From positions 186,001 through 250,000 of the forward strand of contig NW_025934728.1 in assembly GCF_000764305.2 (NCBI RefSeq): a stretch of DNA of 64,000 bases, given 5' to 3'. Below the pieces are notes generated by a model that worked only from the letters and a program-made list of their open reading frames with translations, was not told the origin of the DNA and ran no database searches. Source of the DNA: Hyalella azteca (lineage: Eukaryota > Arthropoda > Malacostraca > Amphipoda > Hyalellidae). Shown one piece after another: positions 11,990-24,303 of the stretch. Within the stretch, counting starts at the first letter, position 1. Each line of letters starts with the position of its first letter. Position numbers and translations under genes: made by a program.

Positions 11990-12786
11990 TTATATTTAAA
12001 GTATTTAAATAAACGTAATGTGAGCCTCATATCATATGAACAAACAGCACAATTATCATGTCATTTCCTGTGCCTGAATATTTAAGGGGTACTCGACCAG
12101 GGCAATTGTTATCGCGCAGAATTACTTGTCGAACAAATAAAATAATATTGTGCTTAGGAGCGAAAAACAAGTTTTTATGCAACAAACAAATAAATATTAG
12201 GAGCTAAGTCTGTTGAATAAATAACCAAAAGAAGTTGTGTAAAATTCTGCAGCTCTTTACAAGTATTATAGTTCTGTGATAATGTCCATAATAAAATTAA
12301 GTCGAAGCGAAGTCTTCAAAACTTCTCGTCTAGACGTAAAATCGAGTGAATAACGACTCATTTTTTTTAATATTTTTCAATCGTCTTAATAACTCCCGAA
12401 TGAAGAGGCAGAAAAGGAGTAACTCATGAGGCATAAAGGAGAAGAGGAGGCAGATCTCGGTTCACAATTATTAAGGGTGAAGAAGCCGTTGTGACAAGCT
12501 GATTTGCAAAGAAAAAAATATTAAGTATTAGGAGAGCAAAGAGGCAAGACGAACTGTCACTCAAGCGCTTCGGTCATTCAGCGATTACTTCATAAGATAA
12601 ATTCAACAGTTTAGATCAATCTTCTCAGAGTACCCATTGTTTTCGAAATTTTTTTGAATGACCTTCAACTTAATTGCTTTTCTTGTAGCACAAAACTACA
12701 GAGCAAAAAATCTATAAAATCAGAGTCAACGGAGTCAAACATCACAATATGAATGTCGACTATGAAAAATAAAAAGCAGCTTGAAA
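11990..12786. other. AT-rich intergenic stretch, nothing recognised
   Basis: No gene, RNA or clear mobile element seen between the truncated repeat and the Tc1-like element. Confidence 0.35.
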
Positions 12787-13999
12787 TACAAAGGTTACAT
12801 AAAATAAGGGAAGCACATGCGAAATTCGCAAAATATATTTTAATATGGTGAAGGTCCACCTTTTGCGGCAAATACAGCCTCAATTATCCGAGGCATTGCT
12901 TCATACAAATTATGAATTGTTTCCAACGGAATTTTAGCCCATTCTTCAGTTGAAACTCTCCCCAGCTCTTTTAAAAGCAACGGCGGCGGGAATTGACTTT
13001 TGACTTGCATCTCTAAAATCGACCATCAATGCTCGATAATATTCAGGTCTGGTGATAGTGGTGGCCAAATGAGATGCTCAACTTCATTTAAAATATTACT
13101 CGTGCCATTTTTTAACTATTCCAGCTGTATTGAATGGGGCAACATCACCTTGAAAGATGGCGTGCTTGAACAATTGGATTAAATTGGTTGGATGGTCCTT
13201 CAAAATTTCTAATAGTCACATCTGTTGATACTTCCATGAAGAGAAATCATTGGTCAGCCAGATTTCTAAGAAATATCACCCCAGATCATCACAGATTCCC
13301 CGTCATGTTTTACGGTTGGGAGGAGGCAGTCCGGATTAAATCATTCTTTTGGCTGTCTCCAAACGTAAACTCGGCTAGAGGTCGGAAATAAGGTAAACGA
13401 TGATTTGTCAGAGAAAATCACATTTTTCTGCTCGAGGGACCAATTCTGCCGGTTTTTACACCACTCTTAACTCTTTGAAGCATTTGTACCTGAAACCAGT
13501 GGTTTCCTAATAGCAGCTCTTCCATAGAATCGTAATCTGTGCAGCTCTCGCCGAATAATCCTTACGGAAACTGGGTTCTGTAGTAATTTTAACAGCCGTG
13601 CTCTTTCGATTGCCCATTGCAATTCGATTTAGGTAACGACGGTCTCACCCAGACAACTTCGACTTTCGGTCAGACAACTCCGACTTCAACAGCAGTCATT
13701 ACTCTTGGGACAGTACCTCTAGAAACGTCAAGCACTCGGGACGTTTCTGTCACACTAGCACCTGTCATACGGGCACCAACAATTTGGCCTCTATGAATGT
13801 CAGAGAGGTTTGCCATTTATAGATTATAAGTTAGGTTATAGAAACAAAAATTTACCAAAAATGTTTGTGCAGGGATAAAATATCAATTAGAAGAAACAAT
13901 AAAACTTAAAAATATGTCACGTTTTCATTGTTTATAACCAGTTCAAAAATTACGATATCAAGATGTCAGGTGTTTCCCTTATTTTGCCCAACCCTTGTA
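12787..13999 (-). mobile_element. Tc1/mariner-like element with decayed transposase
   Basis: About 1.2 kb bounded by inverted ends TACAAAGGTTACATAAAATA and, on the other side, TACAAGGGTTGGGCAAAATA, each starting with TA as expected for Tc1/mariner. On the minus strand the transposase begins near 13815 (MANLSDIHRGQIVGARMTG), a Tc1-type helix-turn-helix opening. Near the end come WPPLSPDLNIIEH and EEWAKIPLETIHNLYEAMPR, the conserved tail around the last catalytic acidic residue. Several stops and frameshifts interrupt the frame, so it cannot encode an active enzyme. A related, shorter copy lies at 35.0-35.9 kb in the opposite orientation. Confidence 0.9.
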
Positions 14000-14740
14000 T
14001 ATAAAAAAGTGGTTTGGATTAATTACCGAACAAGGATCAAATCGAATTCAAGAATAATATACGGGCAGCTTCTTAAAAATGCATAGCTGATACAGAAATG
14101 CATAGCTGACCTATTTGGCTTACTCTGTGTTATCTAGCTGGCGCTCAATGGGATAAAATTGAACACTTTCGGGGTCATGAACAATATTAATTGGGGCGTT
14201 TTCTTTACTAAAAATGCCAACTGCCCATGACATTACTCCTCCCTAAAATATCTTTATGTACCGGTATATATTGAATATTTATACACTGATTAAGTCAAAC
14301 GGTAAACACAATCAAAGTCACTCAATGAGCTGCAAATTAGCACATTTACTTAATCACCGGTGATGACGCATATTAACATCTTTAGCATGATTAATGTTCT
14401 GCCGCGGGCATCAAGTGATTAGAAGTGACTTACGAAATCTGCAAGAGACATTTGACAACAGATTTGAGAAACTCAAATTTTAATTTGAGAAAAACAAAGA
14501 CAGGCAGAAGTTCGTACTGATCCCGATATCCCCGCGAGAATCGTTCCTGTTTCTAAAGCAGGTGAAGCATTCTTCCTTTCTTGCGAATGCTGGATATTCC
14601 TATGACGTTTAATCGGCTTCTAAGTCAGACGTAAATTTTTTTGAAATGCCGTCCGCGAATAAAAGAAGACCAGCGGCTTCCGTCGGCGAGGCAGCTGCGT
14701 GATGAGCGCCAGAGAAATGAAAGATCCGCGGTCATGTCTG
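14000..14740. other. Intergenic stretch, nothing recognised
   Basis: AT-rich at first, becoming more GC-rich after about 14640. The open frame there runs into the 62-bp array and matches nothing I know. Confidence 0.3.
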
Positions 14741-14745
14741 AGAGC

Positions 14746-15058
14746 TTATACCAGCTCGGGCGTGTAGATGATGGCGGTAGAAATACGGCAGTAGCGTACC
14801 ATAAAGGCTATACCAGCTCGGGCGTGTGGAGAATGACGGTAGAAATACGGCAGTAGCGTACCATAAAGGCTATACCAGCTCGGGCGTGTGGAGAATGACG
14901 GTAGAAATACGGCAGTAGCGTACCATAAAGGCTATACCAGCTCGGGCGTGTAGACGATGACGGTAGAAATACGGCAGTAGCGTACCATTAAGGCTATACC
15001 AGCTCGGGCGTGTAGACGATGACGGTATAAATACGGCAGTAGCGTACCATAAAGACTA
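14746..15058. repeat. 62-bp tandem repeat, 5 copies
   Basis: Units share ATACCAGCTCGGGCGTGT, GACGGTAGAAATACGGCAGT and AGCGTACCATAAAGGCT, differing at a few positions (GGAGAATG versus AGACGATG). Confidence 0.92.
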
Positions 15059-15919
15059 TTGTTGTTCTTTGAGTTAGTCACAGAGAGAGCAGAAAAAACG
15101 CCTGAGCGAGTCGTTGAAAGTTGATGGCACATTTTTTGAGAAAGACAAAGATTAAAGACGAAAGTTAGGATTGTAATAAAATATTCACACTGAGTAAAGA
15201 AAGTTAAGCTTGTAATAAAAAAATCACACTGAGTAATAATACGAATAAAAAGTTAAAGCATAACATGAAACGTGAAAAAGAAAGTCAGCCAAATTAAAAG
15301 GATTAAAAATTCAACAGTTTCGTTCAAACCGTAGATACATCTCGTATATCGAGCATTTAAGTTTGAACTTTTTTAGAAAACTCGAGAAAACTAGAACTCA
15401 GAACGCCTGGTGCGTGCACTAGACGTCCAAGAACTACAGCACGCTTGTAAAGCACGGGTGCTTTGGTTAGAAATGTTTAAGGAAGCCTGCGTAACTTCTA
15501 AGTTTTCATTCCAATTTGGTGTTTTTTGCATTGATTCTTTCGTACTTACAGATATATATTATTCTGTTATGCAGCCCGACAAAGATTAAAATTTAATAGC
15601 TCAATCTTGCATTCTTTACTAGAAGAAGAATAGCTCCCTTTTCTGTTGTTAGCTGACAAACCGAGTTGACGCGGTGAACTTAAAGTCACACATTACACAA
15701 TTCAAATTAAACTGTAAAATTTAATATATATTATCTATAATTTTTATATCCTCACCAAATAATTCCGCTCTTTCTCGCAAAAACCAAGCCTTAGTATTCC
15801 TAGAAGTTAAATTACGTTTTTGGTCGCGGGCAGCTGAAGTTTCAGCAAGTGAGGTACTGAAGTAATTGTCCAGCTTGAGAGCCGCTTTAATCCGGTTTGT
15901 GGAGGCCGCGTACCGACTC
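15059..15919. other. AT-rich intergenic stretch, nothing recognised
   Basis: No coding exon, RNA or repeat family recognised apart from the MITE that follows. Confidence 0.35.
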
Positions 15920-16060
15920 CTGGACCCATACTTTCAAAACTCGCTAAGTGAACGTAAGTACTTACGCTCTATTTTCTTATCTGTGATTGGTGGATTTTGC
16001 TTGAAAGGTCGTCAATGAATGGCTGGTGAACTTACGATCTCTTAACTTTTTTTGAAAGTA
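15920..16060. mobile_element. MITE, hAT-like ends (family copy 3, one end lost)
   Basis: Left end CTGGACCCATACTTTC; the right end stops at GAAAGTA. The 16-mer GTACCGACTCCTGGAC occurs at both edges. This implies a microhomology-associated event or a rearranged target duplication. Confidence 0.7.
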
Positions 16061-16137
16061 CCGACTCCTGGACGACGCTGTTTACACAGAGTTTGCTGCG
16101 TTTGTCTTCCACCGAAGTTTGTCGTCTCGTCGTGAAA

Positions 16138-16302
16138 GAAAAATATATAACTCCGCACTCACAGCAGTGAGTGACTGAGAGCGCATTTTCTCGTCGATGA
16201 AATCACGGACAGACAGACAGACGGACGGATGGACGGACGGACAGACGGACATGGCGAGCACAATAGTGCATTTTTTTCCATAAATGAGAAATGCGCTAAA
16301 AA
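16138..16302 (+). mobile_element. (GGACAGAC)n-containing interspersed repeat, copy d
   Basis: Complete copy from the AACTCCGCACTCACAGCAG palindrome to GAGAAATGCGCTAAAAA, with a microsatellite core of about 45 bp. It lies under 80 bp from MITE copy 3. Confidence 0.65.
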
Positions 16303-16309
16303 TATGAAC

Positions 16310-18280
16310 TATCGTTGTGAATCTTTTGACGAGACTTCTAATTAAGGGACGACTTCAATTAACTGATGAAATGGCATTTGTTGAGTGCAAGATAAAGGTG
16401 AGATCAAAGTCGGGCAAGTTGTTGCGAGGCCATGGGTTGGCTTGTCACACGGTTAGGAGGATGCAATCATACCTACATTGAGATATTCTCAAGTTTTACT
16501 GAGATCATCTAGAAACAAAATCTAAATAAGCAATTATATATATTATTGTTACTGGGATTAGGTTAATTTCTTCGCCTGCTTTGAAGAAAGCAGGTGAAGA
16601 AGAAATAATATTATATATAAAAAAATAGATAGAAGCGTGGCTCTTCACATGAAGAGCCGCGAATGGGTAGTGGTGAAGACAAGAGGATAATATTCTCGTG
16701 TGTGTCTATAATTCACTACTTAGTTATCTATACTTTTCGTAAAAAAATATGTCCAAAGGAATAACATGGTGGTCAGAAAGTGGTAACATTTTACAAGGTA
16801 TTTATTGGCCTGAGCCTTCGCTCAACGCTGGGGAGCCTGACAATAATCAAGCTGGATTTCATTAGGCGATGCGTCGCAAAAATTCTTTCAGGGGAAATTC
16901 TTTTTAACTCGGCAGGAGTCCTTAATATAAAGGGTCTAATGCGGCCAATATTTCCGGGGGCTTTTGAAGCTCCTTTTGGCATCAATAATGGTATGGCAGG
17001 CGATGGGGACGAAAAAATAATGAGAAAGATTAACATGCGAGAAAAAATATTGGTTTAAAAAGGTGAAATACATCTGGGAAGTATAAAAATTTATAATGCT
17101 GATAATGAATGGAAAGTAAAGGACGCGGGATATAAATATCAGCAAAAAGAAAACGCTGCATATTAACGGAAGTCAACTGTTCTTCTACCTTCGGTAGAAA
17201 TTAGACCAGAACAACAGGGACACGATCAATATACAGTATATTGATCGTGATTTAGTAAATTTTAGATATAGCACTTTCAGTGGGGGCAACTTCATGCAAT
17301 CTGAGCAGCGGGGTGTTACACTAAAAATGACCGCCCGGCGCACACCGATGGTACCCGAATAATCCAAAAAGTTCCAACCAAATTTATTTCCTGCCTGTAT
17401 GTATATGGGCCACATCCAACATATTCTGCAAATTAATTAGATATTCCAACAGTCCCGACTCCCGCCTCCAGCAGGCACTTCGAGAGTAAGTATTGCTTCA
17501 GATACTTCCACTGTTGGTATTGTTAATGCCAGAATATTCAATGGCAAGGGGAGCTTGCAACTACCTGTTAGTTTGGAATTCTACTGATAATGCTTCAGCT
17601 ATTCAAGATTGATCCAACCTGTAAGCGTTCTTCAAAAATATCACCCAACTTGTACAAGGGAGCTATATTGTGATGACCGCAGTTTGTAGGGAGCTATCGT
17701 CAAAGCCGTTGTCTTAACGGCCACCCAGACGTGACACAGTAATGTAGTTGCCGGTTTCCAATTTCCACATGAAACGATCTATCATGTAAACAGAACTGAA
17801 TCAAAACTTTCTCTTAGATCAAAACAGCTTCGTACTTAGCATATGGTAATCCAAGCCAACAAATCATAGTTCTGACCAGTAACCTAACATACTGTATTTA
17901 ATGACAACGGCGAAGTAGGCTAAGAACAGTATCTCCGCTGAGTTGGGATTTACGTACCACTGACAGCAAAAATAACGTTGATCGTACGTTTGCGGTTTGA
18001 CCAGTCAGGATTTGACTTTGTTGGTATATTATGGAATAATTATAGATTACATCAAGAACTAGATATTAGAATTCACTTGTGCTTTGATTCTAAATGTCAT
18101 TGCGAGATTCTGCTACGAAGGATCGAGAAAAGAGAATGCGTGTGTAGGAGGCAGGACGTATTGTAAGTTAGGTTATCAGAGTTCAGTAGCAAGTACTTCG
18201 TCTAACGCTTTTAAACGTTTCCGTAAAGACATACCATGGTTGTACTTCGTCCTATGTCGGCTGTGCCATAACAATTAGTG
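16310..18280. other. Unassigned stretch with a 13-bp-arm hairpin
   Basis: No gene recognised. Open frames of 80-92 codons at about 16780-17060 lie on both strands and shadow each other. A perfect inverted repeat CACGATCAATATA / TATATTGATCGTG with a 3-base spacer is at 17221-17249. A plus-strand frame at 18282-18440 (starting CLAYTREHLHQFLEAELHV) looks protein-like but has no recognised relatives or splice support. Confidence 0.3.
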
Positions 18281-18934
18281 CCTGGCTTACACACGAGAAC
18301 ATTTGCATCAGTTCCTTGAAGCTGAACTGCATGTCAATCCACGTGATATTACCGCAAGACTGGAAGCAACAGAGAGGCACAGGAGAGCAACGAGCGACAC
18401 CACCACACCATCTGACGGCCGAAGCCAGACTGGCAAATATTAAGTTTTGCGCCTGGTTAAATGTCGGTAGAGCGAGCACATTTTGCACAAAAATAAGTCA
18501 AATTATAATGTTTAATATGTTTAATAATGCGAGATTATAATTTGGATAAAGATTTTTTACACAACATAAGACTTTATGAGAGAATGGAAAGTAGAAGCTG
18601 TCTTTCGTTCACCTAAATAATGTTGTTTAACAACTAATTTGTAGACTTTTAATTCAGTGACAGAACGAGGATTCTATCGAAAGTTTTCTGAATTTGATCT
18701 GCTTGCCCATATACTGCATTGACACTCGATAATTTTCTTCCCTAAAATCAAATGAATCACAAGAATGTCTGTCATTATAGGTTGATCAATAATATACTCG
18801 ATCAGCACGTAATTAATCGCAAAAGACGTTAGGATAAACAAAGCGAATCATCTATACAATTTTCACCACTAATATCATCATGAGCCAGCCATTAAGGAAT
18901 GAAACACCGCCAATCACAGCGATAACAGGAGAGA

Positions 18935-19050
18935 AATGTAATGCAAAGGCTTTATCGTCGGCGTATGTTTAATGAATGTAAAGCAAGGGCTTTATTGTGG
19001 CGTATGCTTAATGAATGTAAAGCAAAGGCTTTATCATCGGCGTATGTTTA
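18935..19050. repeat. ~47-bp tandem repeat, about 2.5 copies
   Basis: Copies share AATGAATGTAAAGCAA and GGCTTTAT followed by CGTATG, with small indels. Confidence 0.75.
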
Positions 19051-19249
19051 AACTTCTCAATAATTTGAAAGTTCTTAAATCACCAAGTTAATTCAACATA
19101 TTTTTGCAAGAATTTTAGAGATCAGTTCGCAAGTCAGTTCAAACATATGATCTGCATATGATCAAACATATGATCATATGTTCCATAATGTACAGTTTCA
19201 AAATTTATAAGTACTAAAGATTTATTCGCATCAAGTTTTTGAACTGTTG

Positions 19250-19375
19250 TTGGAGGAGGTCCCCGCAACACATGCAATGGAGGAGGTCCCCGCAACACGA
19301 AGGAGGTCCCCGCAACACATGCAATGGAGGAGGTCCCCGCAACACATGCAATGAAGGAGGTTCCCGCAACACTTT
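19250..19375. repeat. 27-bp tandem repeat, 4-5 copies
   Basis: The unit is GGAGGAGGTCCCCGCAACAC followed by ATGCAAT, with one copy lacking ATGCAATGG. Confidence 0.85.
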
Positions 19376-20204
19376 ACAATTTTTACTTTACAATCTGTAT
19401 GCTTAGTATACGGAGACTGAGGTCAATATTTTGGGCAGTAATTCTTTGCAATTAACTTATTGATCTTAAAAAACAAAAGCACCAAGCTTTCCCCTGAATA
19501 TTAGCAACAATTTTACGACTGTTTGTTTGTATAAATCTGTCGCCTATGAAACATAATTACTAATATCGTTCCAATATTGAAGGAACCTTCTTAGTTAGGA
19601 TCACTAGAATTATATAACTAACCAGATTCGTATAAATAGCGTGGTCAATTTTTTTCATCGAATTTGCGACTTATACAGCCTGATTAATTTTAATGTAGCT
19701 ATAATCGTTTCCAACTAATGGACTAGTGATCTGCAATCTGAAATACATTGGAAAGATTTAAGTCGGTACAATGAGAATTAAACATGCCATTAGCTTGTTC
19801 CGCCATCTGATTAGCTCGAAATACGAATATAAACAGCATTTACAGTCAACAATTGAATACTGTCTTACAAAAGAGAACTTTTAGAACGCAATTGAACTTA
19901 CAAATCGATAAACAAGATCTGCTCTTTCATTCCTGAGTCTAATTTGAGCTCACAGATCACCGAGATAACAACTTTTCCTCAGTAACATGAAGGTAAACTT
20001 TTCCCAAGTAACACGAAGGTAAACAAACTGTCAAGATCGAGGCAATTCAAGAAGCGTTTGTGCGATGCACAGTCATGTACGGACGGCCGCTCATGTCACG
20101 CCGATAACGCGATCAGCTGTCAGGGGCAACCGTAGCAGGAGCGCCACCGGCCCCTGGGGCGACCGTTGCTGCGCGAGGGAGCGAGCGTGCGTCGCGTCAA
20201 CGCA
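19376..20204. other. AT-rich stretch, then a GC-rich patch (about 20060-20200)
   Basis: The GC-rich patch has an acceptor-like GATCAGCTGTCAG followed by an open frame (starting ATVAGAPPAPGATVAARG) that runs into interspersed repeat copy e. It may be a broken exon; there is no homology to support it. Confidence 0.25.
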
Positions 20205-20357
20205 AAAAATATATATAACTCAGTACTCACTGCAGTGAGTGACAGAGAGCGCATTTTCTCGTCGACGAAATGTGAAGTCATGGGCGGACAGACAGACGGA
20301 CAGACAGACGGACATGGCGAGCAAAGAAGTGCATTTTTTCCATTAATTAGTAAATGG
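20205..20357 (+). mobile_element. (GGACAGAC)n-containing interspersed repeat, copy e
   Basis: Starts AACTCAGTACTCACTGCAGT and ends near GTGCATTTTTTCCATTAATT. The final GAGAAAATGCGC arm is diverged. Confidence 0.6.
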
Positions 20358-20411
20358 AAAAAAAAGCATGCGTCATACTGTCCAAATAAATAGTAAAACA
20401 CTCTCTGCACG

Positions 20412-20747
20412 GTGGCCAAAAATCATCGCTATTTAGACAAAATATCGCTAATTTCTTTGAGTGCCTTGTTATTTCCTGAGAGGGAATTATTTACTGAATA
20501 TGTTGTGGCTCACGATAAGTCTGCTAAGTTTAAATTGGGTGAAATTGCTTCGAGTTCCTTGGTTGCCTCTGGAATGAAATGTTATGTTTGCGAAAAAGTT
20601 ATTTATGGTAAAGAAATGTTGAATTTTACCAAATTGTTGTACGGCAAAATAGATTTCATTTCTGGTGGAGTTTCAACGGCGAAAAATACAAAATTTCATG
20701 AAAACTCGACGCTGCAACAAATTGTATTAATGTTGATTCTCGAGTAA
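20412..20747 (+). other. Open reading frame of unknown nature (111 codons)
   Basis: An uninterrupted frame includes GEIASSSLVASGMKCYVCEK and a pair of cysteines (CYVC). It lacks a strong start context and matches no family I can name. Composition is AT-rich but less biased than neighbouring ORFs, so a TE remnant or exon is possible. I do not claim a gene. Confidence 0.15.
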
Positions 20748-21329
20748 ACTATGGCAGAAACTTAAACAATATTATTGGTGTACATCTGTACATCTATTAT
20801 TGGTGTACATCTTAAATAATATTTCATCATTAAATATGTTATCTATATACGAATAAGAAGACAGGCTGGTATGGAGAAATTGTTTTCTCTCTCGTAGGTG
20901 CGAAGTAACACTCCTGAAGACGCAGTAACTAACCCGTTATCTCGTTGCTGTGGAACTGATAAGATAACTTAACGTTTATTTTATTTTCTGATGTAATGCC
21001 AAGTTATATTATTTATTTTGCATCTTCAAGTATTTTGTGTTCCAATAATCAAGCATGCTTGCTTCATGTCACCAGATTAGGAGAAAGGTTTATGGTTATA
21101 ATTAATTAAATAATTATTCTCTTTTATAATTAATTGGTTATAATTAATTTATTAATTATTGTCTTTTTGTCTCGCGTCAATTAATATTTAGCATCTGTAG
21201 AGAATACAGTTAACATGCATGAGATGACATTAAAAGGGACGTGTCTTAATGACTCAGCAATATTCACCAACATCGAAGCTCGAGACGATATTCGGTGCAT
21301 ACGAACCTCCCTGTAGCGCTGGATCTCAT
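20748..21329. other. AT-rich intergenic stretch, nothing recognised
   Basis: No gene or element. Short ATAATTAATT-type low-complexity runs occur around 21100. Confidence 0.35.
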
Positions 21330-21332
21330 CGC

Positions 21333-21750
21333 AATGTCTCGTTGCAATGTCTCGTTAGCAATGTCTCGTTGCAATGTCTCGTTAGCAATGTCTTGTTAGC
21401 AATGTCTCGTTTGCAATGTCTCGTTAGCAATGTCTCGTTGCAATGTCTCGTTAGCAATGTCTTGTTAGCAATGTCTCGTTTGCAATGTCTCGTTAGCAAT
21501 GTCTCGTTGCAATGTCTCGTTAGCAATGTCTTGTTAGCAATGTCTCGTTTGCAATGTCTCGTTAGCAATGTCTCGTTGCAATGTCTCGTTAGCAATGTCT
21601 TGTTAGCAATGTCTCGTTTGCAATGTCTCGTTAACAATGTCTCGTTAGCAATGTCTCGTTTGCAATGTCTCGTTAGCAACGTAACGTTAACAATGTCTCG
21701 TTTGTAATATCTCGTTTGCACTGTCTCGTTTGCAATGTCTCGTTCGCATT
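21333..21750. repeat. CAATGTCTCGTTAG array with higher-order structure
   Basis: The basic 13-15-bp unit CAATGTCTCGTT(A/T)G is organised into a higher-order unit of about 70 bp, marked by one CAATGTCTTGTTAG variant, repeated about four times. The 152- and 175-codon open frames through it are repeat artefacts. Confidence 0.9.
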
Positions 21751-22395
21751 GTCTCGGAATTAACTGAGGGGAGACGAGGCTACATGTATGCAGGGGCAGA
21801 GCAGGATAGACAAGTCCACGGACTTTACTCCCAGCATTTGAATATGTTTTCAAATGTTCCGCAATATCAAGAACGTTGCTTTTCGAGTCCGGTTTCAGTG
21901 CCAGATGAAGTTAATCTTCTATCAATATTAATTAAACGCTAGAGATGGATGCACCAGGGAGCTTCAGTTTTTCTGTGTCGGTATGTCTCACAAACGAGTT
22001 TTTGAGAATAATTGAGCGCGATGAACTAAAACATTTTATAACTTTTTAATTTAATTTAAAATTTTGTTTTCATGAATGGACTAAGAAACAAAATACTTTC
22101 ACACCGAAGCATGCTTATAACGTGAGACCAAAAATTCGTTCAATTTCTAGAAAGAAGATTTCATGACTTTTCATAAAGCGTTCAGTTATTGCACCACAGT
22201 GCATTCGCCAAAATCTAATTGTGATTAAGTTTATACCATTGTAATTTATTGTAATGTACAAGTAGAAATGCAGTGCTGAGCTGTGCTGAAATTCTGAAAT
22301 TGAACTCGGTTTCTTCAGAAGCAGAATTTTTCTTTTGCTCGCCGAAACGAGTTTTTAACAAACCCGAGCCAGTCAATGGTAAAATTTGAGTATCT
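21751..22395. other. AT-rich intergenic stretch, nothing recognised
   Basis: The 70-codon frame at its start is continuous with the array and not otherwise supported. Confidence 0.35.
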
Positions 22396-22399
22396 ATTC

Positions 22400-22750
22400 A
22401 TGTATCTGGAGCATTTTATTATCTAGAGCATTTAAGTGTATCTAGAGCATTTTATTATCTAGAGAATTTAAGTGTATCTAGAGAATTTAAGTGTATCTAG
22501 AGCATTTAAGTGTATCTAAAGCCTATAAGTGTATATGAAGTATTTAAGTGCTTATAGAGTATTTTATTATCTAGAGCATTTTATTATCTACGACATTTTA
22601 TTGTCTAAAGCATTTTATTGTCTAGACACTAGAGCATTTTATTGTCTAGACTCTAGAGCATTTTACCGACTAAAGCATTTTATTGTCTAGAGCATTTTAT
22701 TGTCTAGAGCATTTTGTTGTCTAGAGCATTCATTGTCTAGAACATTTTAT
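22400..22750. repeat. TCTAGAGCATTTTATTG tandem repeat, about 18 copies
   Basis: Degenerate 17-18-bp units, AT-rich, with XbaI-like TCTAGA in most copies and occasional ATTTAAGTGTA variants. Confidence 0.85.
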
Positions 22751-22759
22751 TTCGAAAAA

Positions 22760-24303
22760 GAAGAAAGACTCACTTCCACTTCCATGGCATATATATAAAC
22801 TGATTTAAGAAATATGTCTATGCAGGATATTTATAATGGGCATATAAATCAAACTTTCTCAAACTGTCGACAGAAGTTTCACACTTTTCAACTTGAAAAT
22901 TAATAATTTGCTGAAACTTCACAATTGAAATCCACCCATAAATTTATCCGTGAAGAACTGTAAGCAACTTCCTAGTTGCCTTGCTTGACAATATTAGACT
23001 TTGGCAGCCCCAATACTTTGAGTGTGTGGAAGGAGGCTCCGAATTCAGCAACACAATTCCCTGAAATATGTAACGATTGGGACGTGAAAACGAAATGGAA
23101 GCTTCAACTGAGGCTGCGGTCGCATATTGAAGCCATGAGTGGCTCGATGCAAATAAAATATCTCCGGTATTGGCTCTTCAATGATGCAATCTGGCACGCG
23201 AAGATTTAGACGCGGCAAAGGGATTTTTCTAGCGTGCGGCGGGCAAAGTTTAGTGGCATTTGCGACAATTTCCGGGATAAGAAACATGGCAAAGCTTTAA
23301 AAACGCGAGAAATGATTTAATTTTAAAATTAGAAAGAACGAAGGTTTTATGAATGCAAATGAAAGGTTTCTGTACAATCTGGATCATCAATATTAATAAT
23401 ATTTTGAAATAAAAAAATAAGAACTGATAAAAATGCGATTAGGAGTGACTGATATATAAATATTTTTTTAGATATTTATTTTTAATTAAGTAAGGAAATG
23501 TTGAATTGTAGTTCTCAATAGAGGCAGAAAGTTAACATAGCAGGAATATTCGGTTGGTATTATCTGCTTTTATTTTGGGGAAGGCTGGTCGAAAAAAAAT
23601 ATCTAGATGAGATTTTCACAAGTTTGTGTTTCCCAATGTGGGCTAAATCTCTATTAATTTTAATCGACAGGTCTACGGCAAAATCAAATGTTATCACGTA
23701 TATAGCACCATCATTTGCATCATCGTAAACAAGTATATAGATCGCACACAACTTTCAAAGATTTCCGTCCACGAAATGGTCTCAAACATTCTGGCCATTC
23801 ACGTTCCAGGACCTCATTAATGAACTGAACTTTCAAGAGGGAGAAAGTTTCATCATTATTTTGCAAAATAATATTTTCTTCGCGATATAACATTGCTATC
23901 GTCATCACTTACGTCTCTCTCTGATGAAGCTACAGACACGCCTCCATAGAAATGGGCTGCGGTAAATCTAGAAAATTTATTAGTGGGTCAGAAAGGTTTG
24001 CGACGTAAGACGAACATGGTTAAATCTCCTGAAATATACAGGATGTTCATTCTAAAATTGCTAAAATTTAGTGAAATTTGATTAACGGACTAAAAGTTAG
24101 CTCCAATAATACTACAGTATGGCGACTTCCTGAGGCACGACTCCAGAAGGCATGGGATGCTCAACTTGAATCCCGAAAATACTTGGTCTCAAATCCACGA
24201 CACCTAAAACTCTTGTTTCGCTGCTATTTATTCCAGTTAATAATTTGTCGCTGGAACTACGCATGACAATTGAAAGTACCTCTGCATGAAAGAATCGTAG
24301 GCA
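22760..24303. other. Unassigned stretch; source of a misplaced fragment
   Basis: No gene recognised. The 41 bases at 23895-23935 recur exactly at 27815-27855 between two library adapters. That makes this the probable true origin of the chimeric insert there. Confidence 0.4.

Noticed and set aside
21333..21853. 152- and 175-codon proteins
   Set aside because: Shadows of the CAATGTCTCGTTAG array on both strands.
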